Shown here: positions 9,397 through 19,649 of the stretch, in pieces
Position numbering within the stretch: the first letter of the stretch is position 1
How the letters are laid out: each line of letters opens with the position of its first letter
Origin: Palaemon carinicauda
Lineage: Eukaryota > Arthropoda > Malacostraca > Decapoda > Palaemonidae
DNA: 64,000 nt
Assembly: GCF_036898095.1 (NCBI RefSeq)
Contig: NC_090738.1
Span: 56,306,648 to 56,370,647, forward strand
Direction: 5' to 3'
Notes under the pieces: generated by a model
The model's database searches: none
What the model saw: the letters and a program-made list of their open reading frames with translations, nothing else
What the model was told of the DNA's origin: nothing
Translations under genes and position numbers: made by a program

Positions 9397-10337
9397 TGAA
9401 GGTCCGTCCGTTCCGCAGGACCCATAGGGATCAAAGTGTCAGGGGAGTCGTGGCCTTGACTCCACCGGGACTTGAGTCGCCACTGGAGGGATCTCATTCT
9501 GAGGCGACCGTTGGGAACGAGACGGGTCAGGGAGGAGAGGTGGCCGAGGAGACGAAGCCACGATTGGGCTGGGAGTTCTTCTCGATTGAGGAAAGGTCTC
9601 GCGACCTTCCTCAGCCTTGCTATCCTGTTGTCTGATGGGAAGGCTTTGTGGAGATTGGTGTCTATGACCATGCCTAGATATACCAGTTTCTGAGAGGGCT
9701 GCAGGGAGGACTTCTCGAGATTTACCATGATCCCTAGATCCTGGCAAACTTCGAGGAGCTTGTCTCGGTGGCGAAGAAGGGTGGCCTCCGAGTCCGCTAG
9801 GATCAGCCAGTCGTCCAGATAACGAAGGAGACGGATGCCGATCCTGTGAGCCCACGAAGAGATGAGGGTGAATACTCTGATGAACACCTGAGGGGCTGTG
9901 GAGAGACCGAAGCACAGCACCTTGAACTGGTAGATCTTGTTGTCTAGGCAGAATCTTAGGTACTTCCTTGAAGACGGATGGATTGGGATCTGGAAGTACG
10001 CGTCCTTCAGGTCCAGTGTACACATGAAGTCTTGTGGTCTCACCACAAGTCTGACCGTGTCTGCCGTCTCCATGCTGAACGGAGTCTGCTTGACAAACCC
10101 GTTCAGGGTTGAGAGGTCGATGACTGGTCTCCAGCCTCCAGACGCCTTTCTCACAAGAAAGAGTCGACTGTAGAAGCCTGGGGACCCGTCTACAACCTCC
10201 TGGAGAGCGTTCTTCTTCAACAGGGCCTGGACTTCTCCCCAAAGGGCTTGCCCTTTTGCCGATCCCATGGCAAAAGAGCTCAACGACACTGGATTCGCTG
10301 TCAGGGGAGGTAGAGAGGCTGTGAACGGGACGCGATA
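9363..10337 (-). pseudogene. Family I reverse transcriptase (unit 2)
   Basis: 308 residues open, identical to unit 1 in all RT motifs including YLDD. Truncated at the unit 2/3 junction on its 5' side. The overlapping second frame (9439-10368) is again fully open. Confidence 0.85.
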
Positions 10338-10345
10338 GAGTCAGA
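10330..10345. other. Unit 2/unit 3 duplication junction
   Basis: The junction is identical to the one at 5150-5165, with the shared ATA at 10335-10337. Reuse of the same breakpoint shows that the array grew by amplification of one initial event. Confidence 0.85.
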
Positions 10346-11733
10346 ATGGTTCCTAGATGCAGACTCATTCTCCTTCATCTTGCAACAAGTCCCGGAACTG
10401 CAGATCGACCTCTTCGCGACGAGCGACAACAAGAAACTACCTCGATATGTAGCCCCATACGAGAACCCCCTAGCGGAGGCGACGGACGCCATGTCCCTCG
10501 ATTGCAACAGATAGACCAGGATTTACCTGTTCCCTCCAACCAATCTCCTGCTGAAGGTCCTCAACAGGCTGAGATCCTTCCAAGGAACGGCAGCTCTAGT
10601 GGCTCCCAAGTGGCCAAAGAGCAACTGGTTCCCTCTGACAATGGAACTGAAGCTGAGGCTGGTCCCTCTACCGAACCCAGCACTATCTCAACAGGTTCAT
10701 AAGCCGACTGTCGTCGCTTCATCACAGAGAACCCAAAACCTTCATCTCATGATTTTCTCGCCCTAGCGGTTAAGAAAAGATTTGGGATCTCAAGAGGCAG
10801 TATAGACTTCTTAGAAGAATACAAGTCCAAGTCAACAAGAAGACAATATGAATCGTCTTGGAAAAAGTGGGTTGCTTTCGTTAAAGTAAAAGGACCGAAA
10901 GAAATCTCAATAGATTTTTGTGTCCTTTATCCACCTTCATGAACAAGGTCTAGCAGCCAACACAATAACCACATGTAAGTCTCCCCTGACTAGACCTCTT
11001 CTATACGCCTTCCAAGTGGACCTGATGAATGATATCTTTAACAAGATCCCGAAAGCATGTGCTAGACTTAGGCCTGCAGCTCCTCTGAAGCCCATTTCAT
11101 GGTCCTTGGACAAGGTCCTACATTATATTTCAACCATGAACAACAAGATTGTTCCCTTAAGGATCTAACTCAAAAAGTTATTTTCCTGTACGCTATAGCT
11201 TCAGGGGCCAGAGTTAGTGAAATAGTGGCCCTATCCAGAAATGAGGGCCATATTCAGTTCACAGACGTGGGAGAACTGAATCTCTTTCCTGATCCAACAT
11301 TTCTCGCCAAAAACGAGCTACCCACTAAAAGATGGGGTCCCTGGAGAATCTGCCCTCTGAAGGAAGATGTCTCTCTGTGCCCAGTAAATGTCTAAAGGTC
11401 TATCTTCGAAGAACTTCAGACTTCAGGGAAAAAAAGTTCTTTAAAGGAGAAACTTCAGGATCAAACTTATCCCTAAAACAATTGATGGCGAAGCTCACCT
11501 ACTTTATTCGCTGAGCGGATCCTGACAGTACACCCGCAGGTCATGATCCAAGGAAAATTGCTTCATCACTGAACTTTTTTCAGTATATGGATTTTGAGCA
11601 TCTTCGCTCATATACTGGATGGAAGTTATCCAGAGTGTTCTATAAACATTATGCAAAGCAAGTGCATGAATTCAAGCATTATGTGGTGGTGGCAGGTAGT
11701 GCATTAAAAACCTGTCGTCTAGTAAGGCGATGA
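10338..11733 (+). pseudogene. Family II RNase H end and tyrosine recombinase fragment (unit 3)
   Basis: Third copy of the D0 fragment. It has an additional small deletion near 11145 (aacaacaag for aacaatgaag) that shifts the frame inside the catalytic domain, splitting it into 10920-11168 and 11099-11395. The downstream HDPRK and KHY parts remain recognisable. Confidence 0.83.
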
Positions 11734-11910
11734 ACAGTGAATTAGATTGAGACTCTCAATTAGGGTGAAAAGGTGTTGACACTTACCAGTGCAATGGTTT
11801 TTAAGTGAGTGTCACCATGGTGACACTAAAGACTGTTAAAAAAATCTCAGGTGTAGAATTATACAAATAACACTTGTGCCGTGTGTACTTTTACAGTGTT
11901 GATAATATAT
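11734..11910 (+). other. D0 3' noncoding segment, unit 3
   Basis: Copy of 1374-1550 with the palindrome at 11809-11826. This is the left flank of the complete element A. D0 resumes at 19829. Confidence 0.65.
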
Positions 11911-12263
11911 GACAAATTCGTAGATAATTTGTATTTTTCCTAACTATACAAACCTTAGCTATTTACATGGGGTAATTACTTCGGCGTAGCTGAATGACGA
12001 GCCATAAAAGTTTTAACGAGGGTTTACTACCCCGCCGCTAGTTAGCGGGGGGGTAGGGAGGGGTAGCTAGCTACCCCCCCCCCCCTCCTCCACACCGGTG
12101 AGTGCTTCACTTTGCTTAGAGGTAGGACTTATCTTGGGGGACAGGGCTGGCGGGCACATATGTGTAAATAGCTAAGGTTTGTATAGTTAGGAAAAATACA
12201 AATTATCTACGAATTTGTCATTTGTTCTGTAACTGAAATACAAACCACGCTATTTACATGGGG
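11911..12263 (-). repeat. Right ITR and ICR of element A (unit 3)
   Basis: Right ITR 11911-12103 with a slightly longer C-run after CTAGCTA than unit 1, and ICR 12163-12263. The left-end half of the ICR matches the actual left end of this element at 19770-19828 less well than it matches elements B and C, because the extreme left end here is diverged (CATTAATGG for CAGTTACGG on the plus strand). Confidence 0.82.
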
Positions 12264-12739
12264 TGACTTAACCCTTAGGAAGGGCGGTAAGTCCCCTGCC
12301 ATACTGGCTTTGGCTTGCCCGGGGACCCCAAATTCGAGTGTGTAGGTACTCAAGAAGTAACGGGTCCCTGCTCCTCGCTGGCAGCTGTGAAACTGCTGCG
12401 GCCTACGTAAGCTGTGTGTGAAGGTGAGAAGTGACTCGTCCTAGGAAGTTGACCTGGAGTTCTTCAGATGGAAATCTAGGCTAGGACTCTCCCAATACCA
12501 CCTCGTCAGGGTATGGGGACATGACAGTATTACATCTTAATACTAGGAACACAAGGAAGCATGGTTTACCTGCAGAGGTTCGAGGTCAGCTGTGCAGAGA
12601 ACCCAGGATGCTGCTTTCTCCAAGGGAGGAGAGGATGAAGAAAAGAATAAGGGCCAGGCAGATCTTTTCATTCACGAAGACTAAAACCGGGTAACAATGC
12701 CCTCAACCCTCTGCTACTTGTCCAATAAGGAGCCTGAGG
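12264..12739 (-). other. Family I 3' noncoding region, unit 3
   Basis: Copy of 1903-2377. Nothing further seen. Confidence 0.65.
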
Positions 12740-14218
12740 TTAGACCAGCTGCTGTGCAGCCACCACAGGGCCGATAGAGAACGTATCAAGCCTCCTGTGT
12801 GTCACGTCTTGCAGGTAGTGTGCCGTGAAGGTGGTCTGACGCTTCCACACCCCAGCTTGAAGGACCTGCGTCACTGAAAAGTTCTTCTTGAAAGCCAGGG
12901 ACTTAGCTGTGCCCCTGACGTCATGCGCTCTAGGGCGACGTGACGGAGGAGGGTCAGGATTCAAGGCCAGGTGTATCACCTTGCGAATCCAGGCCGAGAT
13001 GGTATTCCTGGTGACCCTCCTCTTCGTCTCCCCGGTGCTCACGAACAAGGCTCGCACCTGGGGATGAACTGCAGCTGTTCTTTTAAGATACAACCTCAGA
13101 CTCCTAACTGGGCACAGTAGGAGATGGTCTGGGTCATCTATTACAGAACGGAGACTCGAGACCCGGAAGGAGTCGAACCTTGGGTCCGGCACTCCCGGGT
13201 TCTGAGTCTTGGCAACAAACTCAGGGACGAAGCGGAACGTTACCTCCCTCCATCCCCTTGAATGGGCGACTTCGTACGAGAGACCATGTAGCTCACTGAC
13301 TCGCTTGGCCGAGGCCAAAGCTAACAGGAAAACCGTCTTCCAGGTAAGGTGGCGATCAGAAGCCTGGCGTAATGGTTCGTAGCGAGATCTCTTCAGAGAC
13401 CTGACGACTCGAACCACGTTCCATGGAGGAGGTCTCACTTCCGACTGAGGGCAGGTAAATTCATAACTCCGTATGAGAAGAGAAAGTTCCAGCGAGGAAG
13501 AAATGTCCATTCCTTTAAGCCTGAAGGCAAGACTTAAGGCTGAGCGATAGCCTTTCACTGCCAAGACTGAAAGGCGCATTTCCTCCTGCAGATAAACGAG
13601 GAACTCCGCATCGAGGGGAGAGATACCGCTTCCACGACACCAACCACAGAAAACTCGCCACTTCGCCTGGTAGACTCCTGCGGATGACTTGCGCAGGTGG
13701 CCAGAAATCCTGTTCGCAACTTGATGCGAAAATCCTCTCTCTATGAGGAGATGCTGGATAGTCTCCAGGCGTGAAGCCGAAGCGAAGCCACGGCTTTGTG
13801 GTAGATGTTGGAGTGTGGTTGTTTGAGTAGCTCGTGAAGTGGAAGGAGCTCCCTCGGAACCTCCGTGAGGAGTTCCAGAAGGTCTGGGAACCATTCTGCG
13901 TGATGCCATAGCGGAGCTATCAGGGTCATCGAGAGATGGACCGATATTCTGGTCTTGTTGAGTACCCTCCTCATCAGACAGAACGGGGGAAAGGCGTACA
14001 CATCGACGTTGTCCCACCGTTGTTGGAAGGCATTTTGCCAGAGCCTTGGGGTCCGGGACTGGGGAGCAGTACAGCGGGAGCTTGTAATTCAGCGCTGTAG
14101 CGAACAGGTCCACCGTCGGGGAACCCCACAAAGTTAGAACTTTGTTGGCTATCAGAGGATCCAAAGACCACTCGATACCCACTATCTGCGTCGCTCTGCT
14201 CAGACTGTCGGCGAGCAC
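12740..14218 (-). CDS. Family I tyrosine recombinase ORF (unit 3, element A)
   Basis: 492 residues, uninterrupted, as in unit 1: RNase H tail, overlap-derived linker, SAM-like domain, then the catalytic residues Arg306, His432-x-x-Arg435 (HDVR), Trp458 and Tyr468. Differences from unit 1 are single residues (for example GTAKS for GVAKS after HDVR). This is the only long ORF of the element with every catalytic residue in place. Confidence 0.85.
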   Translation of the reverse strand: MLADSLSRATQIVGIEWSLDPLIANKVLTLWGSPTVDLFATALNYKLPLYCSPVPDPKALAKCLPTTVGQRRCVRLSPVLSDEEGTQQDQNIGPSLDDPDSSAMASRRMVPRPSGTPHGGSEGAPSTSRATQTTTLQHLPQSRGFASASRLETIQHLLIERGFSHQVANRISGHLRKSSAGVYQAKWRVFCGWCRGSGISPLDAEFLVYLQEEMRLSVLAVKGYRSALSLAFRLKGMDISSSLELSLLIRSYEFTCPQSEVRPPPWNVVRVVRSLKRSRYEPLRQASDRHLTWKTVFLLALASAKRVSELHGLSYEVAHSRGWREVTFRFVPEFVAKTQNPGVPDPRFDSFRVSSLRSVIDDPDHLLLCPVRSLRLYLKRTAAVHPQVRALFVSTGETKRRVTRNTISAWIRKVIHLALNPDPPPSRRPRAHDVRGTAKSLAFKKNFSVTQVLQAGVWKRQTTFTAHYLQDVTHRRLDTFSIGPVVAAQQLV

Positions 14219-14272
14219 ATTCCTCTTGCCTGGAATGAAGCGAGCCGCTAGTGAGATCGAGTGGACTTCGGA

Positions 14273-14578
14273 TCATCTCAGGATCTCTACTGCGAGATGG
14301 GATGGCTGTTCTGAAAAGTTACCTCCCTGCTTGTTGATATAAGCCACCACCGTGGTGTTGTCACTCATCACCACCACAGAGTGGCCCACCAGGACTTGGT
14401 GGAACTTCTGAAGTGCCAGGAACACGGCCTTCATTTCTAACTGGTTTATGTGAAGGTACTTTTCTGATTCTGACCACAGGCCTGAGGTCCTGTGGTTCAG
14501 AACGTGGGCCCCCCACCCTTTGTTTGATGCGTCCGAGAACAGCATCAAATCCGTAGGTTCTCGTCCGCCACCCACCAC
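14273..14578 (-). pseudogene. RNase H segment of element A (unit 3)
   Basis: Identical in layout to units 1 and 2, with the same deletion upstream and TGA downstream. Confidence 0.78.
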
Positions 14579-15982
14579 TGAAGGTCCGTCCGTTCCGCAG
14601 GACCCATAGGGTTCAAAGTGTCAGGGGAGTCGTGGCCTTGACTCCACCGGGACTTGAGTCGCCACTGGAGGGATCTCATTCTGAGGCGACCGTTGGGAAC
14701 GAGACGGGTCAGGGAGGAGAGGTGGCCGAGGAGACGAAGCCACGATTGGGCTGGGAGTTCTTCTCGATTGAGGAAAGGTCTCGCGACCTTCCTCAGCCTT
14801 GCTATCCTGTTGTCTGATGGGAAGGCTTTGTGGAGATTGGTGTCTATGACCATGCCTAGATATACCAGTTTCTGAGAGGGCTGCAGGGAGGACTTCTCGA
14901 GATTTACCATGATCCCTAGATCCTGGCAAACTTCGAGGAGCTTGTCTCGGTGGCGAAGAAGGGTGGCCTCCGAGTCCGCTAGGATCAGCCAGTCGTCCAG
15001 ATAACGAAGGAGACGGATGCCGATCCTGTGAGCCCACGAAGAGATGAGGGTGAATACTCTGATGAACACCTGAGGGGCTGTGGAGAGACCGAAGCACAGC
15101 ACCTTGAACTGGTAGATCTTGTTGTCTAGGCAGAATCTTAGGTACTTCCTTGAAGACGGATGGATTGGGATCTGGAAGTACGCGTCCTTCGGGTCCAGTG
15201 TACACATGAAGTCTTGTGGTCTCACCACAAGTCTGACCGTGTCTCGCGACCTTCCTCAGCCTTGCTATACTGTTGTCTGATGGGAAGGCTTTGTGGAGAT
15301 TGGTGTCTATGACCATGCCTAGATATACCAGTTTCTGAGAGGGCTGCAGGGAGGACTTCTCGAGATTTACCATGATCCCTAGATCCTGGCAAACTTCGAG
15401 GAGCTTGTCTCGGTGGCGAAGAAGGGTGGCCTCCGAGTCCGCTAGGATCAGCCAGTCGTCCAGATAACGAAGGAGACGGATGCCGATCCTGTGAGCCCAC
15501 GAAGAGATGAGGGTGAATACTCTGATGAACACCTGAGGGGCTGTGGAGAGACCGAAGCACAGCACCTTGAACTGGTAGATCTTGTTGTCTAGGCAGAATC
15601 TTAGGTACTTCCTTGAAGACGGATGGATTGGGATCTGGAAGTACGCGTCCTTCAGGTCCAGTGTACACATGAAGTCTTGTGGTCTCACCACAAGTCTGAC
15701 CGTGTCTGCCGTCTCCATGCTGAACGGAGTCTGCTTGACAAACCCGTTCAGGGTTGAGAGGTCGATGACTGGTCTCCAGCCTCCAGACGCCTTTCTCACA
15801 AGAAAGAGTCGACTGTAGAAGCCTGGGGACCCATCTACGACCTCCTGGAGAGCGTTCTTCTTCAACAGGGCCTGGACTTCTCCCCAAAGGGCTTGCCCTT
15901 TTGCCGATCCCATGGCAAAAGAGCTCAACGACACTGGATTCGCTGTCAGGGGAGGTAGAGAGGCTGTGAACGGGACGCGATA
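14545..15982 (-). pseudogene. Reverse transcriptase of element A with internal 463-bp duplication
   Basis: The RT domain is present one and a half times. Bases from about 14778 to 15240 are repeated at 15241-15703. The repeat length is not a multiple of three, so the RT frame is destroyed: one frame reads RT N-terminus, motifs A-C, then changes phase. Both YLDD copies are visible. Upstream the domain is continuous with the gag region (gcgataacctagag at ~15977), which is the ancestral configuration missing in units 1 and 2. Confidence 0.85.
14778..15703. repeat. Direct 463-bp tandem duplication inside RT
   Basis: Equivalent landmarks (tcgcgacctt at 14781 and 15244; cgtgtct at 15238 and 15701) are offset by exactly 463. 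The junction lies in GTCTC/GTCTG, a few bases of microhomology. The two copies differ at only a few sites (for example tatcctg/tatactg), so the event is recent. Confidence 0.9.
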
Positions 15983-16094
15983 ACCTAGAGTGATCACGGA
16001 GATCGTCCAGGCATCTGCCCCAAGTTGCTGCCACCTTGTCGCGCAACTTTGTAGGCATCCCCCCACTGGTGGACATGCAGGGGGATTGCCAACC

Positions 16095-16676
16095 CTAGCG
16101 TTTACGGCCTCGGCTGTTACCTCTAGGGTTCTTGCCTCCCCTGGAGGACTTCTTGCTCCTGCTCTTGGCAGGAAAGGGCTTAGACACCTTCGGCTTCGCT
16201 GCAGTAGTCTTCTTCGTGTCCTTAGCTGGATGGGGCTGTTGGGCCGCTGGAGGTTTGTAGGGCCTCGATGTCAGGGCCCTATGGATAAGGGAATCCTGGT
16301 TGGACTTCCTCCACCTCTCAGCGGTGAGCTCCACGTCCTTAGGCTCAAACAAACTCTTACCGAACACGGAAGAGTGTCTGAGCTTGCTAACCCCCGAACT
16401 GGGAACCTTCTGGTGGAACCTCTCGGCCACAGCGTCCCGAAGTTTGAGAATCGTATTGGCCCACAAGCTCGAGACTTGGTGGGCTAGAAACTCAATGGTC
16501 CGTGTGCCCGAGAGTAAGAAAGTCTCCAGCGCCTTCCTGGTGCTTTCTTTGGAGAGGTCCTCGGACCACACCAGGATGCCCAGAGACCCCAGCCAGATGT
16601 CGAGCCACGAAGTTGCCTGCATGGCACACTTGGTGACCTTCTCCTGGCTCAAGATCTCAGTGGCTGAGAAGGACAC
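16095..16676 (-). pseudogene. Family I gag-like protein, C-terminal part (element A)
   Basis: 193 residues open. A conserved domain (AERFHQKVP, FGKSLFEPKDVEL, AERWRKSNQDSL) is followed by a basic Lys/Arg/Gly-rich tail (AKSRSKKSSRGGKNPRG), as expected for nucleic-acid binding. The same segment is seen in element B (24100-24765). It is in phase with the 16815-18230 ORF and separated from it by a single TAG at 16815-16817. It lies just upstream of RT. Function as structural protein is inferred from position and composition. Confidence 0.65.
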
Positions 16677-16814
16677 GTGCCGGTTGGAGAGTCTCTCAAG
16701 AGGGACTCCCCCTGTGAGTCATTCCACAGAGTGGTGTAACCGAAGACTCAGACAAGACTCCTCAAGGATCTCGAAGTACCTCCTCTGATGGACTCGAGGA
16801 GGCGGGAGGAGCTT

Positions 16815-18230
16815 CTAACCGGCACTCAATCTGCTGGAGGAGGCAAGCTCATAGAGCTGGCCCTCGACCTTGTCCCTGGCACTCTTCATCCCCTGAGACC
16901 AGGGCAAAGCTGCACTGGTCCTAGAGGGTTTCTGAGTGCCATAGATGCGGTCCAGAACCGTGTCCTTACCTTCACGAGGGGGAATCTCAGGGTCTGGGAT
17001 CCCGTTGAGGTTCCTCATGAGGGTCAGGACTTGCCAGAAAGCGTGTTCTGACTCCTGGTGCTCTCCTCCTGAAGGACTGGCAGCGAAGTCTCCCGTCCCC
17101 AGTGGCTCTTCCTGAGGGGACACGTGGACATCCTCGGCGGCTCTAGATGGTTCCTGCCTGATCCTTGCTGACAATTTGGGAATCGTCTTAGAGTCCTTAG
17201 GCTCCCACCTGGGCAGGATACAGGACTCGAGCAACGAAGGGGGCAGGCTCTTTTCCACCCCTGTACGAGAAGACTTCTCAGGGAGAGGCGGCGCTTCCCC
17301 CATTGGTGCGATGGGGGAATGGTCCGGCTCATCCGACTCTCCTGAGGATGGGTAATCCTCATCCGCAGAGGAGGGAGAGAAAGTCTGGGGGGGAGAAGGA
17401 GCCTTGCGCAAGGACCTGCGAGGAGACAATATAGGCCTTGGAGGAGTTTCCACGGGAGAGACTCCTCTCTTCCTCTTCAGGGGAGAGGAAGCTGCCGCTG
17501 GTTTGTGACCCACGTCAGAGAGGGCGGGCTTAATCACCTGCACAAGAGCTCTGCCTAGGGTGCCGAACCAGGGCTTCTGGCTGACAGTCACGCTGTCAGA
17601 CACTCCCTCTGGAGGGAAGGGGATCGTACGATCCCTAGGAGGAGTCGACAAATGCGGATTCGCCTGTGGGGCTGAAAGGAACGAGTCCCTAGACCTGTCC
17701 AGGAACCGCCACTCCTCCGGCGAGCGCACTGGTCTGCACTTGCGGGGAGGGGAACGAAACGAAGACCTGTCCGCCTGGCGGCGCTCGCGCTGGGGGTCGC
17801 GTGACGGGCCCTGGTCAGGGTCGCGCGTGAAAGGGTCGCGCGCAAAAGGCTCGGGCGACACAGGAATCTCGCACTCGTGCGGGCACGCGCGCGTATCAGC
17901 GTGGGCGAGGGCGGGCACGAGGACGCGGTGGCGCGAAAGACGAGGACACAGGGGCGAGGGAGCGATGGCGCGCTGGCGATGGAGCAGGTGCTTGGGCGCG
18001 GGAGCGCGCAGCAGCTGGAGCGGGCGCGGGCGCGGGCGCGCGTGAGAGATGGCGAGGGCGTATGGTGCGCAGGAGCCGGAACGGGAGGCGGCCAGACGCG
18101 AGGGCGCGCAGCATCCTGATGCGGCCCCGGAGGGCGCGAGATAACAGGGGGCGCCTGAGCGAGTGTCCAGGAGAACGGGCGAGGGTGCGTAAGCGCTGGT
18201 GCAGGATCGCGTGAGGCAGGGATGGCGCAT
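16815..18230 (-). pseudogene. Family I gag-like protein, middle part (element A)
   Basis: 471 residues open, low-complexity Pro/Ser/Arg-rich in its first 200 residues, then a more ordered acidic/proline part (STPPRDRTIPFPPEGVSD, ALSDVGHKPA, SGESDEPDHSPIAPMGEAP, EHAFWQVLTLMRNL). The last block is shared with element C (32284-33000), which shows that it is element-encoded and not host. It ends at a TAG. No enzymatic motif is visible. Confidence 0.6.
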
Positions 18231-19525
18231 TGGCGCGAAGGTTGACGCTGGTCTGACAGGACCAGCATGCTCGCCTGTGGGAGCACTGGGAGCGCCGGCG
18301 ATCGTCGGCGCGCATGCCGCGCATCAGGATGTGGCCGCACTAGGGTGCGCTGCTGCAGCGACCGGGCAGGGCGCACTGCTGCGGCGGCCGCGCAGGGTGC
18401 GCTGCGTTCAAGACCCTTCAGCCCCGAAGGGCCCGGAGACTGCGCAGCGGCAGGATCAGATGGCGTGTCACACGCATCAGGAACATTAGAGGTTGACGGC
18501 AACTCACCAGGTCTGGGAGACTGGTCACTGTGTCCCGAAGGATGACCATCATCCAAAGGTGATCGCGAACGATCCTCGGAGAGGTATAGGGTGGTAGCTG
18601 GCAGGATTGGTGAACGGAGAGTCGTCTCCTCCGCAGTGGACTGTGGCGACGACGAACCAAAGAGGCGCCTCCTAACCCCCTTGTGAGGGGAAGGAAGGCC
18701 TCTACGGCGAAGGGGAAGACGAGCCTTCCGCCTTATACGCCCACGAGGGGCCGTGGGATCAGCTAGCTGACCATCAAGGGGCCTCCGAAGAGGAGTCTCT
18801 GTAGGTGAACTCCCCCGAGGGGGAGAATCACCGGCAGGAGAGACCGTGGGACTTAGATCCTCCCTCGAAAGGTGTTCGGAGGGGGAATATAAGCCGTCAG
18901 CTACCTCAGCCACAGGAACGGGGGTTTGACTTGACCCACAAGATGACTCCATCACAACAAAGTCAACCACAGACAGAGGATCTATCCCTGCTGTAGTTGG
19001 CGATTGTTTGACGGCTGCACCAAGTTTGATCATGTCAAACAGGGCTTCCTTGGAGATCGAACCCTGCAGCCCCAAGGAAGCCCAAAGCTGAAACAAATCA
19101 TGATTACACATCAAATCCTCCTCCGGGGGAGGAGGGGCAGCCGCCTCGCTATGGGAGGCAACTACCTCTCCCGCACCCCGTGATCGGTCAACAGCAAAGC
19201 TGTCTACGCTACCACTCGCCGGCCTCTCGGAAGAGACCGCTCGAGGGGGAGCTTCGGAGGAGGAAAGGGCAACGGAAGAAGAAGTCCTGGAATTTTCTCT
19301 CTTTAGAGAAGCCTCTGAAGGAGAAAGATCCCTTTTGGCCTTCTTCTTCCGGCACTGGGCAAACCTCTCCCACTGGGAGGTAGACCACTCCCTACATTCA
19401 ATACATACATTATCACTATCACACTGCTGGCCCCTACAGTGAGGACATAAGGTGTGGGGATCGGTGTCGACTGCTGACATAAAGGTCCCACAAGGGTGGC
19501 CGGGAAGTCCAGGGCAAGTACGCAT
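17588..19525 (-). CDS. Family I gag-like protein, N-terminal ORF with zinc-binding cysteines (element A)
   Basis: 645 residues from Met at 19525. Residues ~24-48 hold a CPHC ... C ... CIEC cysteine cluster typical of the start of DIRS gag-like ORFs, followed by a basic stretch (CRKKKAKRD) and long Ser/Pro-rich, then Arg/Ala/Pro-rich regions. Its 3' part overlaps the 16815-18230 ORF in another phase within the GC-rich segment 17780-18420, so a frameshift within that segment probably separates one original gene. A 3' splice-site-like sequence lies just upstream (19553). Confidence 0.6.
   Translation of the reverse strand: MRTCPGLPGHPCGTFMSAVDTDPHTLCPHCRGQQCDSDNVCIECREWSTSQWERFAQCRKKKAKRDLSPSEASLKRENSRTSSSVALSSSEAPPRAVSSERPASGSVDSFAVDRSRGAGEVVASHSEAAAPPPPEEDLMCNHDLFQLWASLGLQGSISKEALFDMIKLGAAVKQSPTTAGIDPLSVVDFVVMESSCGSSQTPVPVAEVADGLYSPSEHLSREDLSPTVSPAGDSPPRGSSPTETPLRRPLDGQLADPTAPRGRIRRKARLPLRRRGLPSPHKGVRRRLFGSSSPQSTAEETTLRSPILPATTLYLSEDRSRSPLDDGHPSGHSDQSPRPGELPSTSNVPDACDTPSDPAAAQSPGPSGLKGLERSAPCAAAAAVRPARSLQQRTLVRPHPDARHARRRSPALPVLPQASMLVLSDQRQPSRQCAIPASRDPAPALTHPRPFSWTLAQAPPVISRPPGPHQDAARPRVWPPPVPAPAHHTPSPSLTRARARARSSCCALPRPSTCSIASAPSLPRPCVLVFRATASSCPPSPTLIRARARTSARFLCRPSLLRATLSRATLTRARHATPSASAARRTGLRFVPLPASADQCARRRSGGSWTGLGTRSFQPHRRIRICRLLLGIVRSPSLQRECLTA
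17780..18420. repeat. CpG-rich degenerate repeat in element A gag
   Basis: Dense GCGCG-type motifs with imperfect short repeats such as GGGCGCGGGCG. It is the counterpart of the larger arrays in element B (24880-26000) and element C (31140-32060). It codes for Arg/Ala/Pro-rich low-complexity sequence in several frames. Confidence 0.7.
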
Positions 19526-19552
19526 TGGTAGTAGAGGCCAACTTCAAGCACA

Positions 19553-19580
19553 CTGAAAAAGAGAAAGCAAAAACAGATTA
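19553..19580 (-). promoter_or_regulatory. Candidate 3' splice site in family I leader (element A)
   Basis: On the minus strand a pyrimidine tract (GCTTTCTCTTTTTC) ends in CAG followed by TGT, with AG at 19553-19554. An ATTAAT branch-like sequence lies just upstream. Elements B (AG at 27965-27966) and C (AG at 29154-29155) have TTTCCTTTTCAG followed by TGT at the equivalent place, so the site is conserved. Confidence 0.5.
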
Positions 19581-19649
19581 ATATGGCAGTCAAAGCGAGG
19601 GAGAGCGCAGACAGGTCTGTTACCTTCCCGAGCCAAAAGTAAAGTGAAG

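Larger units (their letters stand above)
1..15982. repeat. Tandem array of three ~5.18-kb composite units
   Basis: The same segment occurs three times head to tail: unit 1 covers 1-5157 and lacks about 23 bases at the window edge, unit 2 covers 5158-10337 and unit 3 covers 10338-15982. Equivalent landmarks are offset by 5180-5182 bases; unit 3 is longer because of an internal 463-bp duplication. Each unit holds a plus-strand family II fragment (RNase H end and recombinase) followed by a minus-strand family I fragment (ITR, ICR, YR, RNase H, RT). Units differ by scattered substitutions, so they are near-identical but not copies of one read. Unit 3 continues into the complete family I element, which fits tandem duplication of a segment running from inside D0 to inside nested element A. 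Whether more units lie to the left cannot be seen. Confidence 0.93.

Noticed and set aside
1..15982. Array as pure assembly duplication
   Set aside because: Units differ by many substitutions and indels, including a private stop in unit 2 and a 463-bp duplication in unit 3. It still needs read-level confirmation.
17588..19525. 645-residue ORF as a host gene
   Set aside because: It lies between the ITRs of element A, begins with the DIRS gag-type cysteine cluster, and its blocks are repeated in element C.
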